This document shows positions 1-8,236 of a stretch of DNA of 64,000 nucleotides, one piece after another (positions within the stretch are counted from its first letter, which is position 1; every line of letters begins with the position of its first letter). The DNA is from Methanobrevibacter sp. (GTDB lineage: Archaea; Methanobacteriota; Methanobacteria; Methanobacteriales; Methanobacteriaceae), in assembly GCF_015062935.1 (NCBI RefSeq), contig NZ_SUTM01000011.1, positions 1-64,000 on the forward strand, in the 5' to 3' direction. A program made the position numbers and the translations under genes. The notes under the pieces were generated by a model. It saw only the letters and a program-made list of their open reading frames with translations, was not told where the DNA came from and made no database searches.

Positions 1-2
1 AT

Positions 3-743
3 TTACACCGTATGATAAACAAGGCGGCTTCTGGTGAACCAGTCGCTTATGGTGTTTGGTGTGGTGTTGCTGGTGCTATTGCATACATAGTTATGTCTTT
101 AGGTATGATGCCTTTAGTAGCTATTGCAATGGGTGCTTGTGTCGCTGCTTTTGTTCACGCTATTTATACTGTTACATCCCACATGGGAAGGATTGTTGGA
201 CAATCCCAATTTGAACAACCATTATTTATGGATGTATTGACTCAATCTTTAGGACCTATTGTAGGTCACGGATTTATAACTAGTTTTTGTATTGTCGGAA
301 TTTCTTACTTAATGACCATTCCATTAGGATTTAGTGATCCTTTACACGTATTCCCATTACCACTCTTAGCAATGCTTTGGGGTATTGCTTTAGGTGCTAT
401 CGGTTCTTCAACCGGGGACGTTCACTATGGTGCAGAAAGTGAGTATCAAAAATTCGAATTTGGTGGAGGTACCCCTGTAGCTATTCAAGGGGATATTGTT
501 ACTAAAGCTCCATTAGGTGCTAAAAACTCTATGGATGTAGTAAACTTCTGTGCTAAATTCGGTGGACCATTAACTGGTTTCTGTTTCGGTCTCGTTGTAT
601 TCTTTAGTTTCTGGAATACAGTAGTATTTGGAGTATATGGTGGTATTATTGTAGGTATTATAATAATTATCTTATTAATTATCATGGATAATTATTTAGA
701 AGTATTTGCAAGAAACAAATATGGACCATATGAGGAAGAATAA
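3..743 (+). CDS. mtrE: Tetrahydromethanopterin S-methyltransferase subunit E, 5'-truncated
   Basis: Membrane subunit of the Na+-translocating methyltransferase that moves the methyl group from methyl-H4MPT to coenzyme M. The reading frame is open to the left edge (Leu-His-Arg then Met-Ile-Asn-Lys), so the N-terminal part, roughly 50 residues by family length near 295, lies outside the window and the Met at base 12 is internal. Several hydrophobic segments, the stretch GSSTGDVHYGAE and the ending RNKYGPYEEE are typical of MtrE. It is the first visible gene of mtrEDCBAFGH, with mtrD starting 13 bases after its stop. Confidence 0.95.
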   Translation, partial: LHRMINKAASGEPVAYGVWCGVAGAIAYIVMSLGMMPLVAIAMGACVAAFVHAIYTVTSHMGRIVGQSQFEQPLFMDVLTQSLGPIVGHGFITSFCIVGISYLMTIPLGFSDPLHVFPLPLLAMLWGIALGAIGSSTGDVHYGAESEYQKFEFGGGTPVAIQGDIVTKAPLGAKNSMDVVNFCAKFGGPLTGFCFGLVVFFSFWNTVVFGVYGGIIVGIIIIILLIIMDNYLEVFARNKYGPYEEE

Positions 744-756
744 GGAGGTTTCGATT

Positions 757-1458
757 ATGGATCCAATTACTTTAATTTTATTCATCGCAATAGGCGGTAT
801 TATGATTGGTGCAGGTGTGCACTTTATTCCTGTAGGAGGAGCTCCTGCAGCTATGGCAACAGCTACTGGTGTAGGTACAGGTACTGCTATGTTAGCTGCT
901 GGTGCTGGTTTAACAGGTCTTATTACTGCTGCAACTATGACAGGTGAACCATTCTATATAGTAGGTATAGGTGGTGCTATTGGTGCTATGATCATGATGG
1001 GTATTACTATGCTCATTGCTAACTTAATCTACATCTTCGGTGTAGGTATTGTTCCTGCTGCATCAAAAGTACCTGTAGACTGGATTACCAAACGTAATCA
1101 AGAAGCATACAAAACCCCTGGTACTGAAGGTCACGGTGTACCATTAACTTCATTTGTAAGTGGTCTTATCGGAGGACTTCTTGGTGGTTTTGGTGGTGGA
1201 TTAGTCTACTACGGAATTTACAATGCTGTACAAGACAGTACTTTTGTAACTGACCCGGCTGTAAGTATCGGTTTAGCTGCTATTTTAGGTGTAGGTGTGT
1301 TCTTTATCAACTCTGTAATCGCTTCATACAACATCGGTGGTACCATCGAAGGTATGCACGATCCAAAATTCAAAAGAATTGGAACTGGAGCTATTGCATG
1401 TGCTATCGCATCTATCGTTGTCGGAATCTTTTGTATTATTTTAACTGGAGGTATTTAA
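757..1458 (+). CDS. mtrD: Tetrahydromethanopterin S-methyltransferase subunit D
   Basis: Integral membrane subunit of the Mtr complex, 233 residues. I chose the ATG at 757 (MDPITLILFIAIGG) because an excellent SD, AAGGAGGT at 742-749, precedes it at proper distance; the same frame stays open further upstream to 706, but that extension would overlap mtrE. The protein is almost wholly hydrophobic, with glycine/alanine-rich transmembrane segments. MtrE, MtrD and MtrC are the membrane core of the complex; which of them forms the sodium path cannot be told from this sequence. Confidence 0.95.
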   Translation: MDPITLILFIAIGGIMIGAGVHFIPVGGAPAAMATATGVGTGTAMLAAGAGLTGLITAATMTGEPFYIVGIGGAIGAMIMMGITMLIANLIYIFGVGIVPAASKVPVDWITKRNQEAYKTPGTEGHGVPLTSFVSGLIGGLLGGFGGGLVYYGIYNAVQDSTFVTDPAVSIGLAAILGVGVFFINSVIASYNIGGTIEGMHDPKFKRIGTGAIACAIASIVVGIFCIILTGGI

Positions 1459-1459
1459 A

Positions 1460-2272
1460 ATGTCTGCTGGTGGAAGTGCTGATGGTGCAGCTGCAGGTGC
1501 AGTAAGTTCAACAATGTTACTCGCTTTAGGTATTGTTGGAGGATTACTCGCAATTTATCTCACTGGATTTTTAGGCGACATGGGATCAGTTATTGCAGGT
1601 CTCGGTGCTGTTTGTGCTATCGTATGGGGATCAGACGCTATTCGTAGAGTAGCAAGTTACGGTTTAGGTACTGGTGTACCATCTATCGGTTACATGTCCT
1701 TATCCGTTGGTGTTATCTCTGCTTTAGCAGGTATCAGTCTAGCAACTATCTTAAAAATGGCTCTTATCGGACCAATCGCAGCTTTCGTAATTGCTGTTAT
1801 TATTGGTGCTATTATTGCATTAGTTGCTACTAAAATTGTAGGAATGAAAATACCTATTATGCTTCAATGTACCATTGAAATTGCTGGTGCAGCAACTTTA
1901 GCAGTTCTTGCATTCTCAGTTGCAATTGCAGGTTCTTACGATATGACTGCAATTTATGAAAATGTTGTAGCAACTGGTTTCATTGCTGTATTATTTATCT
2001 TATGTACTATGGCTATCCAACATCCATTCAACGCATGTTTAGGACCAAACGAAGATCAAGTAAGAACTTTAAAATGTGCAGCATCTACTGCATTCTTATC
2101 TATGACTTTAGTAGGTCTCATGTCTGTAACTTCAGGTGGATTAGGTTGGTTCATTGTATTCATCGTAGGTTTAATTGGTTGGATTATCTCATTCAGAGCT
2201 TTCGTATTAGCTTCAATGAACGATGCTGCTTCAACCAAATGGGCTGGATTATGGCCTAAAGTTGAAAATTAG
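1460..2272 (+). CDS. mtrC: Tetrahydromethanopterin S-methyltransferase subunit C
   Basis: Integral membrane subunit of the Mtr complex, 270 residues, with a short polar Ser/Gly/Ala-rich N-terminus followed by several long hydrophobic segments. The start lies one base after the mtrD stop; its SD (GGAGGT at about 1447-1452) is inside the end of mtrD, so the two are translationally coupled. The C-terminus (ASMNDAASTKWAGLWPKVEN) is polar. Gene order and composition leave little doubt about identity. Confidence 0.95.
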   Translation: MSAGGSADGAAAGAVSSTMLLALGIVGGLLAIYLTGFLGDMGSVIAGLGAVCAIVWGSDAIRRVASYGLGTGVPSIGYMSLSVGVISALAGISLATILKMALIGPIAAFVIAVIIGAIIALVATKIVGMKIPIMLQCTIEIAGAATLAVLAFSVAIAGSYDMTAIYENVVATGFIAVLFILCTMAIQHPFNACLGPNEDQVRTLKCAASTAFLSMTLVGLMSVTSGGLGWFIVFIVGLIGWIISFRAFVLASMNDAASTKWAGLWPKVEN

Positions 2273-2289
2273 ATTAGGAGGAATTAAAT

Positions 2290-2619
2290 ATGGCTCAAAT
2301 GTTACCTATGGTACAAATTGTACCTGAAATGAATTTCGCATATGACCCTGTCACAGGGCTTTTAAGTTCATCTTTAGGTTCAGGAATTGTTCTCCTATCT
2401 ATGGATGATGTAAACGAACAAGTAGCAAAAGTGGAATTAGCTGCTGATGAATTAATGGCTTCATTAGATCCATACACAAGTCCTGTTGGTTCCTACCCTG
2501 GAAGGGAAGGTTCTTACATTACTGCAGGATTATTAACTAACATGGTATACGGATTCTTATTAGCTACATTCATTATATTTGCTGCATTACCTATATTACA
2601 AGTATTGGGGGTTTTATAG
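2290..2619 (+). CDS. mtrB: Tetrahydromethanopterin S-methyltransferase subunit B
   Basis: Small Mtr subunit of 109 residues: a soluble N-terminal part of about 80 residues and one C-terminal transmembrane helix (residues about 83-107). A clear SD (AGGAGG, 2277-2282) precedes the ATG. The stop codon ends at 2619 and mtrA starts at 2620, so the junction is seamless. Length and topology match the family. Confidence 0.95.
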   Translation: MAQMLPMVQIVPEMNFAYDPVTGLLSSSLGSGIVLLSMDDVNEQVAKVELAADELMASLDPYTSPVGSYPGREGSYITAGLLTNMVYGFLLATFIIFAALPILQVLGVL

Positions 2620-3333
2620 ATGGCTGATAAAAAAGCTCCTGCAGACGGCTGGCCGGTTATCAGTGGAGACTACATTGTCGGTGATCCAGAAAGCCCAGTT
2701 GCAGTAACAACTTTAGCTTCTCACATTGAAGCTGAACTTTCTGGAGCAGCTATTGCAGGTCCATGTAAAACAGAAAACTTAGGAATAGAAAAAGTAGTTG
2801 CTAATATTATTTCCAACCCTAATATTCGTTTCTTAATATTAGCTGGTGCTGAAGTGCAAGGTCACATTACCGGTCAAAGTTTTAAAGCTTTACACGAAAA
2901 CGGTGCAGACCCTGACAAAAAGAAAATTATTGGAGCAACCGGTGCTATTCCTTTCGTAGAAAATGTTCCACTTGACGGTGTTGAAAGATTCCAACAACAA
3001 TTAGAAATTGTTGATTTAATCGACACAGAAGATATTGGAGCAATTCAATCAAAAATCAATGAATGTGTAGAAAAAGATCCAGGTGCTTTTGAAGAAGAAG
3101 CTATGGTCATTTCCGTTGATGATGACGGTGGTGAAGAAGAAGAAGGAGAAGCAGTAAAAGTTGTTTCTGCTGAAACTGCACTCATTGAAGCAAGAATTAG
3201 GGATATAAACACAAAAATCGACATGGTCGGTGCTGTCCAAAAAAATATGGCAGGTAATTATTCTGGTAAAGTACAAGGTATAATGATTGGATTAGCTTTT
3301 ACTTTAATAATTGGAGTTTTATTCTTGATTTAA
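2620..3333 (+). CDS. mtrA: Tetrahydromethanopterin S-methyltransferase subunit A (corrinoid protein)
   Basis: Corrinoid-carrying subunit of Mtr, 237 residues. The N-terminal domain (about 1-170) binds the cobamide whose cobalt is methylated by MtrH. His82, within [13 protein letters not shown], aligns by position with the cobalt-ligand histidine (His84) known in Methanothermobacter MtrA. An acidic linker (EEEEGE) and a single C-terminal transmembrane helix (about 216-237) anchor it to the membrane. It starts directly after the mtrB stop. The corrinoid biosynthesis gene cobY lies about 3 kb downstream. Confidence 0.96.
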   Translation: MADKKAPADGWPVISGDYIVGDPESPVAVTTLASHIEAELSGAAIAGPCKTENLGIEKVVANIISNPNIRFLILAGAEVQGHITGQSFKALHENGADPDKKKIIGATGAIPFVENVPLDGVERFQQQLEIVDLIDTEDIGAIQSKINECVEKDPGAFEEEAMVISVDDDGGEEEEGEAVKVVSAETALIEARIRDINTKIDMVGAVQKNMAGNYSGKVQGIMIGLAFTLIIGVLFLI

Positions 3334-3346
3334 GGAGGATATGAAT

Positions 3347-3553
3347 ATGGTACAAATTTCAAACAAACCAAATATTAATGGGATGAAAACTGCAGCAGAC
3401 GATGCTGAATACAGTTCAAAACTCCTTGCAAGAGAAGGTAAACTATTCGCAGGTTTACTTGCAACAAGATTTAAAGGTTTTGCTTATGGTGCTTGCATTG
3501 CATTACTTTTAATCGTAATTATTCCTTTTATTGCAAAAGCATTAGGATTCTAA
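3347..3553 (+). CDS. mtrF: Tetrahydromethanopterin S-methyltransferase subunit F
   Basis: Small Mtr subunit, 68 residues, with a soluble part and one C-terminal transmembrane helix (about 45-65). Two in-frame ATGs occur at 3341 and 3347; the SD AAGGAGG (3332-3338) is only two bases before the first but eight before the second, so I chose 3347 (MVQISNKPN). The length then equals the usual 68 residues. It sits in the standard order between mtrA and mtrG. Confidence 0.93.
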   Translation: MVQISNKPNINGMKTAADDAEYSSKLLAREGKLFAGLLATRFKGFAYGACIALLLIVIIPFIAKALGF

Positions 3554-3566
3554 AGAGGTGTTATTT

Positions 3567-3806
3567 ATGAGTGAAGGAGATTCAATACCTCAAGTAATGG
3601 TTTCCTCAGATGATTTCAATCAAATTGTTGCAAAATTAGATGATGCAGAAGAAAAAGTTGATTTCACTGTTGGGGAATACTATCAACGTTTAGGCCAACA
3701 AAATGGTAGAGATGTTGGTATTTTATATGGTATTATAATTGGATTAATTATATTAATTGTAGCTATTAAATTCGGTATAGCTTCAATGTTATCTGCCTTA
3801 TTATAG
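3567..3806 (+). CDS. mtrG: Tetrahydromethanopterin S-methyltransferase subunit G
   Basis: Small Mtr subunit, 79 residues: an N-terminal soluble segment ([14 protein letters not shown]), a predicted helix and one C-terminal transmembrane helix (about 55-77). The ATG at 3567 is preceded by AGAGGTG (3554-3560). An in-frame GTG at 3558 is part of that SD and is unlikely to be the start. It is located between mtrF and mtrH, as in other methanogens. Confidence 0.93.
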   Translation: MSEGDSIPQVMVSSDDFNQIVAKLDDAEEKVDFTVGEYYQRLGQQNGRDVGILYGIIIGLIILIVAIKFGIASMLSALL

Positions 3807-3819
3807 GAGGTTTATATTT

Positions 3820-4752
3820 ATGTTAAGATTTGATAAAGAACAACTTGTCGTGGATATTGCTGGCGTAAAAATGGGAGGACAACCTGGTGAATACCCTACT
3901 GTTTTAGCTGGAACAATCTTTTACGGCGGACACAATATTATTAGTGATGAAAAAGAAGGTATCTTTGATAAAGATGCTGCTGAAGAAAGAGTTAAAACTA
4001 TGGAAGAAATGTCTGACGTTACCGGAAACCCTTGTGTTGTACAAACTTTCGGTGCTACTCCAGAAGCTATGGTAAAATACTTAGAATTTGTTGGAGACAT
4101 CTGTGACAAACCTTTCCTTATAGATTCAACTGCAGCTGCTGCTAAAATTGCAGGTGTAGAATATGTTCAAGAAGTTGGATTAACTGATAGAGCTGTTTAC
4201 AACTCTTTAAGTATGGCTGCAGAACCTGCTGAAATCGAAGCTGTTAAAAACTCTGATATCGACGCATCCATTCTCTTAGGTTTCAACCCAATGAAACCGG
4301 GTGTAGAAGGAAAAATCGAAATCTGGGAAACTGGTGGAGATGTAATCGATCAAGGTATTCTTGAAATGGCTGACGAATGTGGTATTACTAAACCATGGAT
4401 GGATGTAGCAGTTACTCCATTAGGTCAAGGTGCAGGACCTGCTGTAAGAACTTCTTACGCAGTTAAAGCTAAATGGGGATACCCAGTAGGATCTGGTATT
4501 CACAACGTACCATCCGCATGGGACTGGTTAAGAGGATACAAAAAAGAACACAAAGAAGCTTGGCCTGTTTGTGATATTGGTTCCAATATCGTTCAACAAA
4601 TGGCTGGTGGGGACTTTGTACTCTTCGGACCAATCGAAAACGCAAGACTTGCATTCCCTGCATGTGGTATGGCAGATATCATGATTGCTGAAGCAGCAAA
4701 AGATATCGGTACCGAACCTATTGAAGACCACCCAATTAACAACTTATTATAA
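3820..4752 (+). CDS. mtrH: Tetrahydromethanopterin S-methyltransferase subunit H
   Basis: Soluble catalytic subunit, 310 residues, predicted TIM barrel of the pterin methyltransferase type, which transfers the methyl group from methyl-H4MPT to the cob(I)amide of MtrA. Recognisable segments are MLRFDKEQLVVDIAG at the start and the conserved stretch WDVAVTP-like near residues 190-197 (here WMDVAVTPLGQGAGPA). SD AGGAGGT (3806-3812). It ends the operon; a strong hairpin with a T-run follows at 4767. Confidence 0.96.
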   Translation: MLRFDKEQLVVDIAGVKMGGQPGEYPTVLAGTIFYGGHNIISDEKEGIFDKDAAEERVKTMEEMSDVTGNPCVVQTFGATPEAMVKYLEFVGDICDKPFLIDSTAAAAKIAGVEYVQEVGLTDRAVYNSLSMAAEPAEIEAVKNSDIDASILLGFNPMKPGVEGKIEIWETGGDVIDQGILEMADECGITKPWMDVAVTPLGQGAGPAVRTSYAVKAKWGYPVGSGIHNVPSAWDWLRGYKKEHKEAWPVCDIGSNIVQQMAGGDFVLFGPIENARLAFPACGMADIMIAEAAKDIGTEPIEDHPINNLL

Positions 4753-4766
4753 ACACAAAGGGTCCC

Positions 4767-4803
4767 GATTAGATGATTCATTTCATCTAATCTTTTTTTT
4801 TTA
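4767..4803 (+). terminator. Hairpin terminator of the mtr operon
   Basis: A perfect 10-bp stem (GATTAGATGA at 4767-4776 with TCATCTAATC at 4783-4792), a 6-base loop, then a long T-run. It lies 14 bases after the mtrH stop. Confidence 0.85.
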
Positions 4804-4856
4804 AATTTTTTTCTATTTTTGAACTATTTATCGCACTTTTTTTCACGGATTTTTTT

Positions 4857-4871
4857 AAAAAAATTTATATT
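4857..4871 (+). promoter_or_regulatory. Archaeal promoter (BRE/TATA) for the marker-14 gene
   Basis: A-rich BRE-like stretch followed by TTTATATT, about 45-59 bases before the ATG at 4916; an SD (TGAGGT, about 4903-4908) lies between. The preceding hairpin terminator argues that this gene has its own promoter. Confidence 0.55.
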
Positions 4872-4915
4872 GCTATAAAAAGATATTATTACTTAATTAT
4901 AATTGAGGTTATAAA

Positions 4916-6385
4916 ATGTCTTTTTTAAGTAAAATTTTTAATAAAGGTCCCAAACCTATTATTGCTCATTCAAAAGAAGGTAATTTAGCTTCTTTAAGAG
5001 CTCAAAAGGCAGGTCCTGCAAGTCCAGGTGCTGTTCAAAAACCTGATACTTTTTATGTAACTGCTTCTGTAGAACTGGGAAACACTACCACAAAATGTAT
5101 TGTAATGGCAACTAACTTAAACACTAGTGAGTCTTATTTGCTTAATAAAACAGTTAAAATGACTCGTGATATTAGGCCGCCTAAACCATCTGAAGATGTA
5201 TTCGGTAAAACAGTTTGGGGTATTGAACTTTCTAAAGAAGCTGTAACTGAATTGATTAGGGATACAGTTTTAGAGGCTTTAAAGAAATGTCATGTTGATA
5301 AAGATGAAGATTTGGATTTCGTTGTTAGATCAACAGGTGTAACTGCTGGTTTTGCAACTGCAGAAGAAGCTGGTCAACTTATTATTGCACTTGCTGACGG
5401 ATGTCTTGAGGCGGATATTCCTCCTCGTAAAATGTCTCCTGCAATGAGTATTTCACAACTTCCTGAAAGATTGCAAAGACATTCCCTTTTGGAAAATATC
5501 ATGTTTGATGGAGCTGTTGTTAGTGTAGTTCCTCCTGAAGGAAAAGAAACTGTAGCAAATGAAATGGAAGGGGAGCTTGTTACTGCAGGAATTAAATTAG
5601 GTGCTAAATGGACTGAAGTTGATTACAGAAACCCTTGTGTGTCTCTGGATTTCGGTTCAACTTTGGCTGGACGTATTGTTAATGACAATGAACCATATGC
5701 TAACACTGTTGGAAACTTTTTAGGTCTGGCTGGTGTTGTAAGCGACTCTTTAGCTAGAGGTTCAGGTCAGATTGATAAGAAAAACGGTGCTGCTTTAGAT
5801 TTGTACTCTGAAAAAGCAATGAAAAAAGCTGACCATAAAAAAGCTGAAGCCAACGCTTTGGAAGCACATAAACTAATCAATATTACAAAAGTTCCGATGG
5901 ATGTTGAAAGATTCGGTACTGTTCCTGTAAATCCTGTAGCTGCTGAAAAAGCAGGTACCACTTTAATTGGGTGTGATGTAGGATTTAATGGGGATAAACT
6001 TCCTGAATTGATGGAATTGGGTGCACAGTTCTATGATGCTGACGGCCTTCCAACTTTACTTTCCACACTGGACTATGTAAGTACCAATATTGTTAAAAGG
6101 GTTTTGGATGTTGCATTTGCTGAAAATGTCATTGTTCCAGGTTCCGCTTTAGGTATTACTGGTAGGGCTGGTATAACTGGACGCAAACCGGAATTGATTT
6201 TAGAAGCCGTTCAGGATAAATTTGAAAATGTTGTATTTGTCGAAGACGGTCTTGCATTAGGTTCAGCAATTATGGCTCGTTGTATGAATTCAATGGGTAC
6301 TCCAAAAGTTCCTATTGGTGGTAAACAAGGTGGAAGATGCATCCTTAAAGACCGTATGAAAATGGCTGGCGGCAAATTCGCTTAA
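4916..6385 (+). CDS. Methanogenesis marker protein 14 (putative)
   Basis: 489-residue soluble protein. I recognise it as the family found in methanogens next to or near mtr and named methanogenesis marker 14 (TIGR03285); its biochemical role is unknown. Visible features include glycine-rich segments resembling ASKHA-type nucleotide-binding proteins: ASVELGNTTTKCIVMAT near residue 50, VSLDFGSTLAGRIVND near 245, and a C-terminal ITGRAGITGRKPELIL segment near 420. These suggest an actin/Hsp70-like ATPase fold. The gene follows mtrH behind a terminator and its own TATA box. Family naming is from memory, not a search. Confidence 0.7.
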   Translation: MSFLSKIFNKGPKPIIAHSKEGNLASLRAQKAGPASPGAVQKPDTFYVTASVELGNTTTKCIVMATNLNTSESYLLNKTVKMTRDIRPPKPSEDVFGKTVWGIELSKEAVTELIRDTVLEALKKCHVDKDEDLDFVVRSTGVTAGFATAEEAGQLIIALADGCLEADIPPRKMSPAMSISQLPERLQRHSLLENIMFDGAVVSVVPPEGKETVANEMEGELVTAGIKLGAKWTEVDYRNPCVSLDFGSTLAGRIVNDNEPYANTVGNFLGLAGVVSDSLARGSGQIDKKNGAALDLYSEKAMKKADHKKAEANALEAHKLINITKVPMDVERFGTVPVNPVAAEKAGTTLIGCDVGFNGDKLPELMELGAQFYDADGLPTLLSTLDYVSTNIVKRVLDVAFAENVIVPGSALGITGRAGITGRKPELILEAVQDKFENVVFVEDGLALGSAIMARCMNSMGTPKVPIGGKQGGRCILKDRMKMAGGKFA

Positions 6386-6403
6386 AATAATTGTGATTTT
6401 CAT

Positions 6404-7012
6404 ATGATTTATGCAATTTTGATGTCTGGAGGTATGGGAACTAGGCTTAAAGTTCCCTGTGAAAAACCTCTTTTCGAATTATGCGGTAAACCCTTAATTA
6501 AATATGTGCTTGATAATTTACAAGCATCTAAATTAATCGATAAAATCATTATTGCAGTTAGTCCACACACTCGTGAAACTACAAATTATTTAAATTCTTT
6601 AGATGGTGATTTTCAAATACTTGACACTTCAGGTGATGATTATTTAACTGATTTGTCTTATATTTTAGATTATTTTGAAAAACAGTCTAAAGATGATATT
6701 CTACTTTTTATAAATGCAGACTTACCTTTTATTTCTACAGAAACTATAGATTGTGTTTTAAATCATTACCTTAAATCTGATAAGGATGCATTATCAACAT
6801 TGGTTCCGGTTGAAATTTTTAAGGAGTTGGGTTTACAATATTCCTATGAATTTAACGGTCTGGTTCCTTCAGGTTTGAATGTTTTGCGAAGCGTCAATAT
6901 CGTTCAGGACGAAGATCAGCTGATTATTCCAAAAGTGGAATTGGCGTTAAATATCAATACGCTACTGGATAGCAAAGTTGCAGAGAAATACTATAACAGA
7001 TATTATATTTAA
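6404..7012 (+). CDS. cobY: GTP:adenosylcobinamide-phosphate guanylyltransferase
   Basis: 202-residue nucleotidyltransferase with the N-terminal signature MSGGMGTRL (residues 7-15) and the following EKPLFELCGKPLI motif of sugar-nucleotide-like transferases. Its length and archaeal context fit CobY, the archaeal replacement for bacterial CobU, which activates adenosylcobinamide phosphate with GMP during assembly of the corrinoid lower loop. A metal-binding Asp is likely in FINADLPF (about residue 106). Location 1.6 kb after mtrH makes sense because MtrA needs a cobamide. A MobA-like molybdopterin guanylyltransferase is the alternative. Confidence 0.82.
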   Translation: MIYAILMSGGMGTRLKVPCEKPLFELCGKPLIKYVLDNLQASKLIDKIIIAVSPHTRETTNYLNSLDGDFQILDTSGDDYLTDLSYILDYFEKQSKDDILLFINADLPFISTETIDCVLNHYLKSDKDALSTLVPVEIFKELGLQYSYEFNGLVPSGLNVLRSVNIVQDEDQLIIPKVELALNINTLLDSKVAEKYYNRYYI

Positions 7013-7026
7013 ATATGATGAAATTA

Positions 7027-7041
7027 AATATTTATATAATT
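7027..7041 (+). promoter_or_regulatory. Archaeal TATA promoter for the PRC-barrel gene
   Basis: AAATATTTATATAAT-type box about 25-40 bases before the ATG at 7067, with SD AGGTGAT at 7057-7063 between. TATA-to-start distance is short, giving a leader of only a few bases before the SD. Confidence 0.5.
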
Positions 7042-7066
7042 AAATTTATTTTTATCAGGTGATTTA

Positions 7067-7336
7067 ATGGAAAATAAACAACAAATGCCTAAAAGAGAAG
7101 AAAAATTATGGAGTGAAATTAAAAATTATCAGGTAGCTACTAATAATGCACGTATCCTTGGTGTTTTAGACGAATTAATTATCAACGAAAAAACAGGTAA
7201 AATTGTTGATATTGCTATCAGAGTAGAAAGTGACCGTAATATCCATGTTAAAGGTGCTAAAAGAAACGGTGACTTATTATTAGTTCCTTTCGCTAAAGTC
7301 GAAAAAGTCGGCGAATTCATTATTGTAACTGAATAA
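7067..7336 (+). CDS. PRC-barrel domain protein
   Basis: 89-residue small protein. Residues about 22-88 look like a PRC-barrel: NNARILGVLDELIINEKTG followed by KIVDIAIRVES and LLLVPFAKVEKVGEFIIVT. Such small archaeal PRC-barrel proteins are widespread and have been linked to RNA processing, ribosomal partners and cell division; no specific role can be read here. The start ATG has SD AGGTGAT. The gene is monocistronic between cobY and the suf genes. Confidence 0.8.
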   Translation: MENKQQMPKREEKLWSEIKNYQVATNNARILGVLDELIINEKTGKIVDIAIRVESDRNIHVKGAKRNGDLLLVPFAKVEKVGEFIIVTE

Positions 7337-7408
7337 TTTCAGTTATCCTCTTTTTTTATTTTTAATAATTTTTTTCAAAAAATACTTCCTGTTTTTAAAT
7401 CAATTGTT

Positions 7409-7424
7409 AACTATTTATATTTAA
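7409..7424 (+). promoter_or_regulatory. TATA promoter upstream of sufCB
   Basis: AACTATTTATATTTAA lies about 60-70 bases before the sufC ATG, which is consistent with a leader of roughly 40 bases carrying the SD AAGGTGAT (7470-7477). Confidence 0.5.
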
Positions 7425-7480
7425 TAAATCATAATTATATTATTATAAAACAAATTCATATTTATTTTTAAGGTGATTAT

Positions 7481-8236
7481 ATGTTGCTTGAAATTGAAAA
7501 TTTGGGAGTTGAAGTAGCTGGAAAAAGAGTCTTAAAAGACATTAACCTTTCTATTGCTGAAGGTGAAACTCATGTTCTTTTAGGACCTAACGGTGCTGGT
7601 AAAAGTACTTTATTCTTAACTATTTTAGGTTTCCCACAATATAAGGTTGTTCAAGGATCAATTAAATTTAAAGGTCAAGAGATTACTGGTTTAACTACTG
7701 CTGAACGTGTTAAATTAGGAATTGGTGTAAGTTTTCAAACACCTCCATCCATTAGAGGTGTGTCAGTAAGAGATTTATTAAAAATTATTTCTCATCAGGA
7801 CATGGATGAAGATTTAAATCCTAGAATGCAAGAATTATCCAAACAACTTAAATTCAGCGATGAGTTCTTGGACAGGGATGTTAATTTAGGATTCTCTGGG
7901 GGAGAAGTAAAACGTTCTGAAATTTTACAATTGTTGGCTCAAATGCCTGATTTCACAATGTTTGATGAACCGGATTCTGGTGTGGATATTGAAAATGTCG
8001 AATTATTGGCTTCTGAAATTGGAACTTTATTGGATAAGGATAAACCACAACGTAGCAGAAAAAGAAGCGGTCTTTTAATTACTCATTTAGGTTATATTTT
8101 AAATTTTGTTAGTGCAGATAAAGCACATGTTTTAATTGATGGAGTAATTTCTTGTTCTGGAAATCCTTCAGAAATTTTAGAAGACGTTAGAAAAAATGGT
8201 TTTAATGGATGTGTTGAGTGTGCGCAATGTTTATAG
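7481..8236 (+). CDS. sufC: Fe-S cluster assembly ATPase SufC
   Basis: ABC-type ATPase of the SUF scaffold, 251 residues. Walker A GPNGAGKST (about residues 35-43), signature LGFSGGEVKRSEIL, and Walker B FTMFDEPDSGVD are all present; the GGE-K-R signature and DEPDSG are typical of SufC rather than importer ATPases. The extreme C-terminus carries a C-x2-C-x2-C cluster (Cys244, Cys247, Cys250) after the usual end of the fold. It overlaps the start of sufB, giving a minimal two-gene archaeal SUF system. Confidence 0.93.
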   Translation: MLLEIENLGVEVAGKRVLKDINLSIAEGETHVLLGPNGAGKSTLFLTILGFPQYKVVQGSIKFKGQEITGLTTAERVKLGIGVSFQTPPSIRGVSVRDLLKIISHQDMDEDLNPRMQELSKQLKFSDEFLDRDVNLGFSGGEVKRSEILQLLAQMPDFTMFDEPDSGVDIENVELLASEIGTLLDKDKPQRSRKRSGLLITHLGYILNFVSADKAHVLIDGVISCSGNPSEILEDVRKNGFNGCVECAQCL

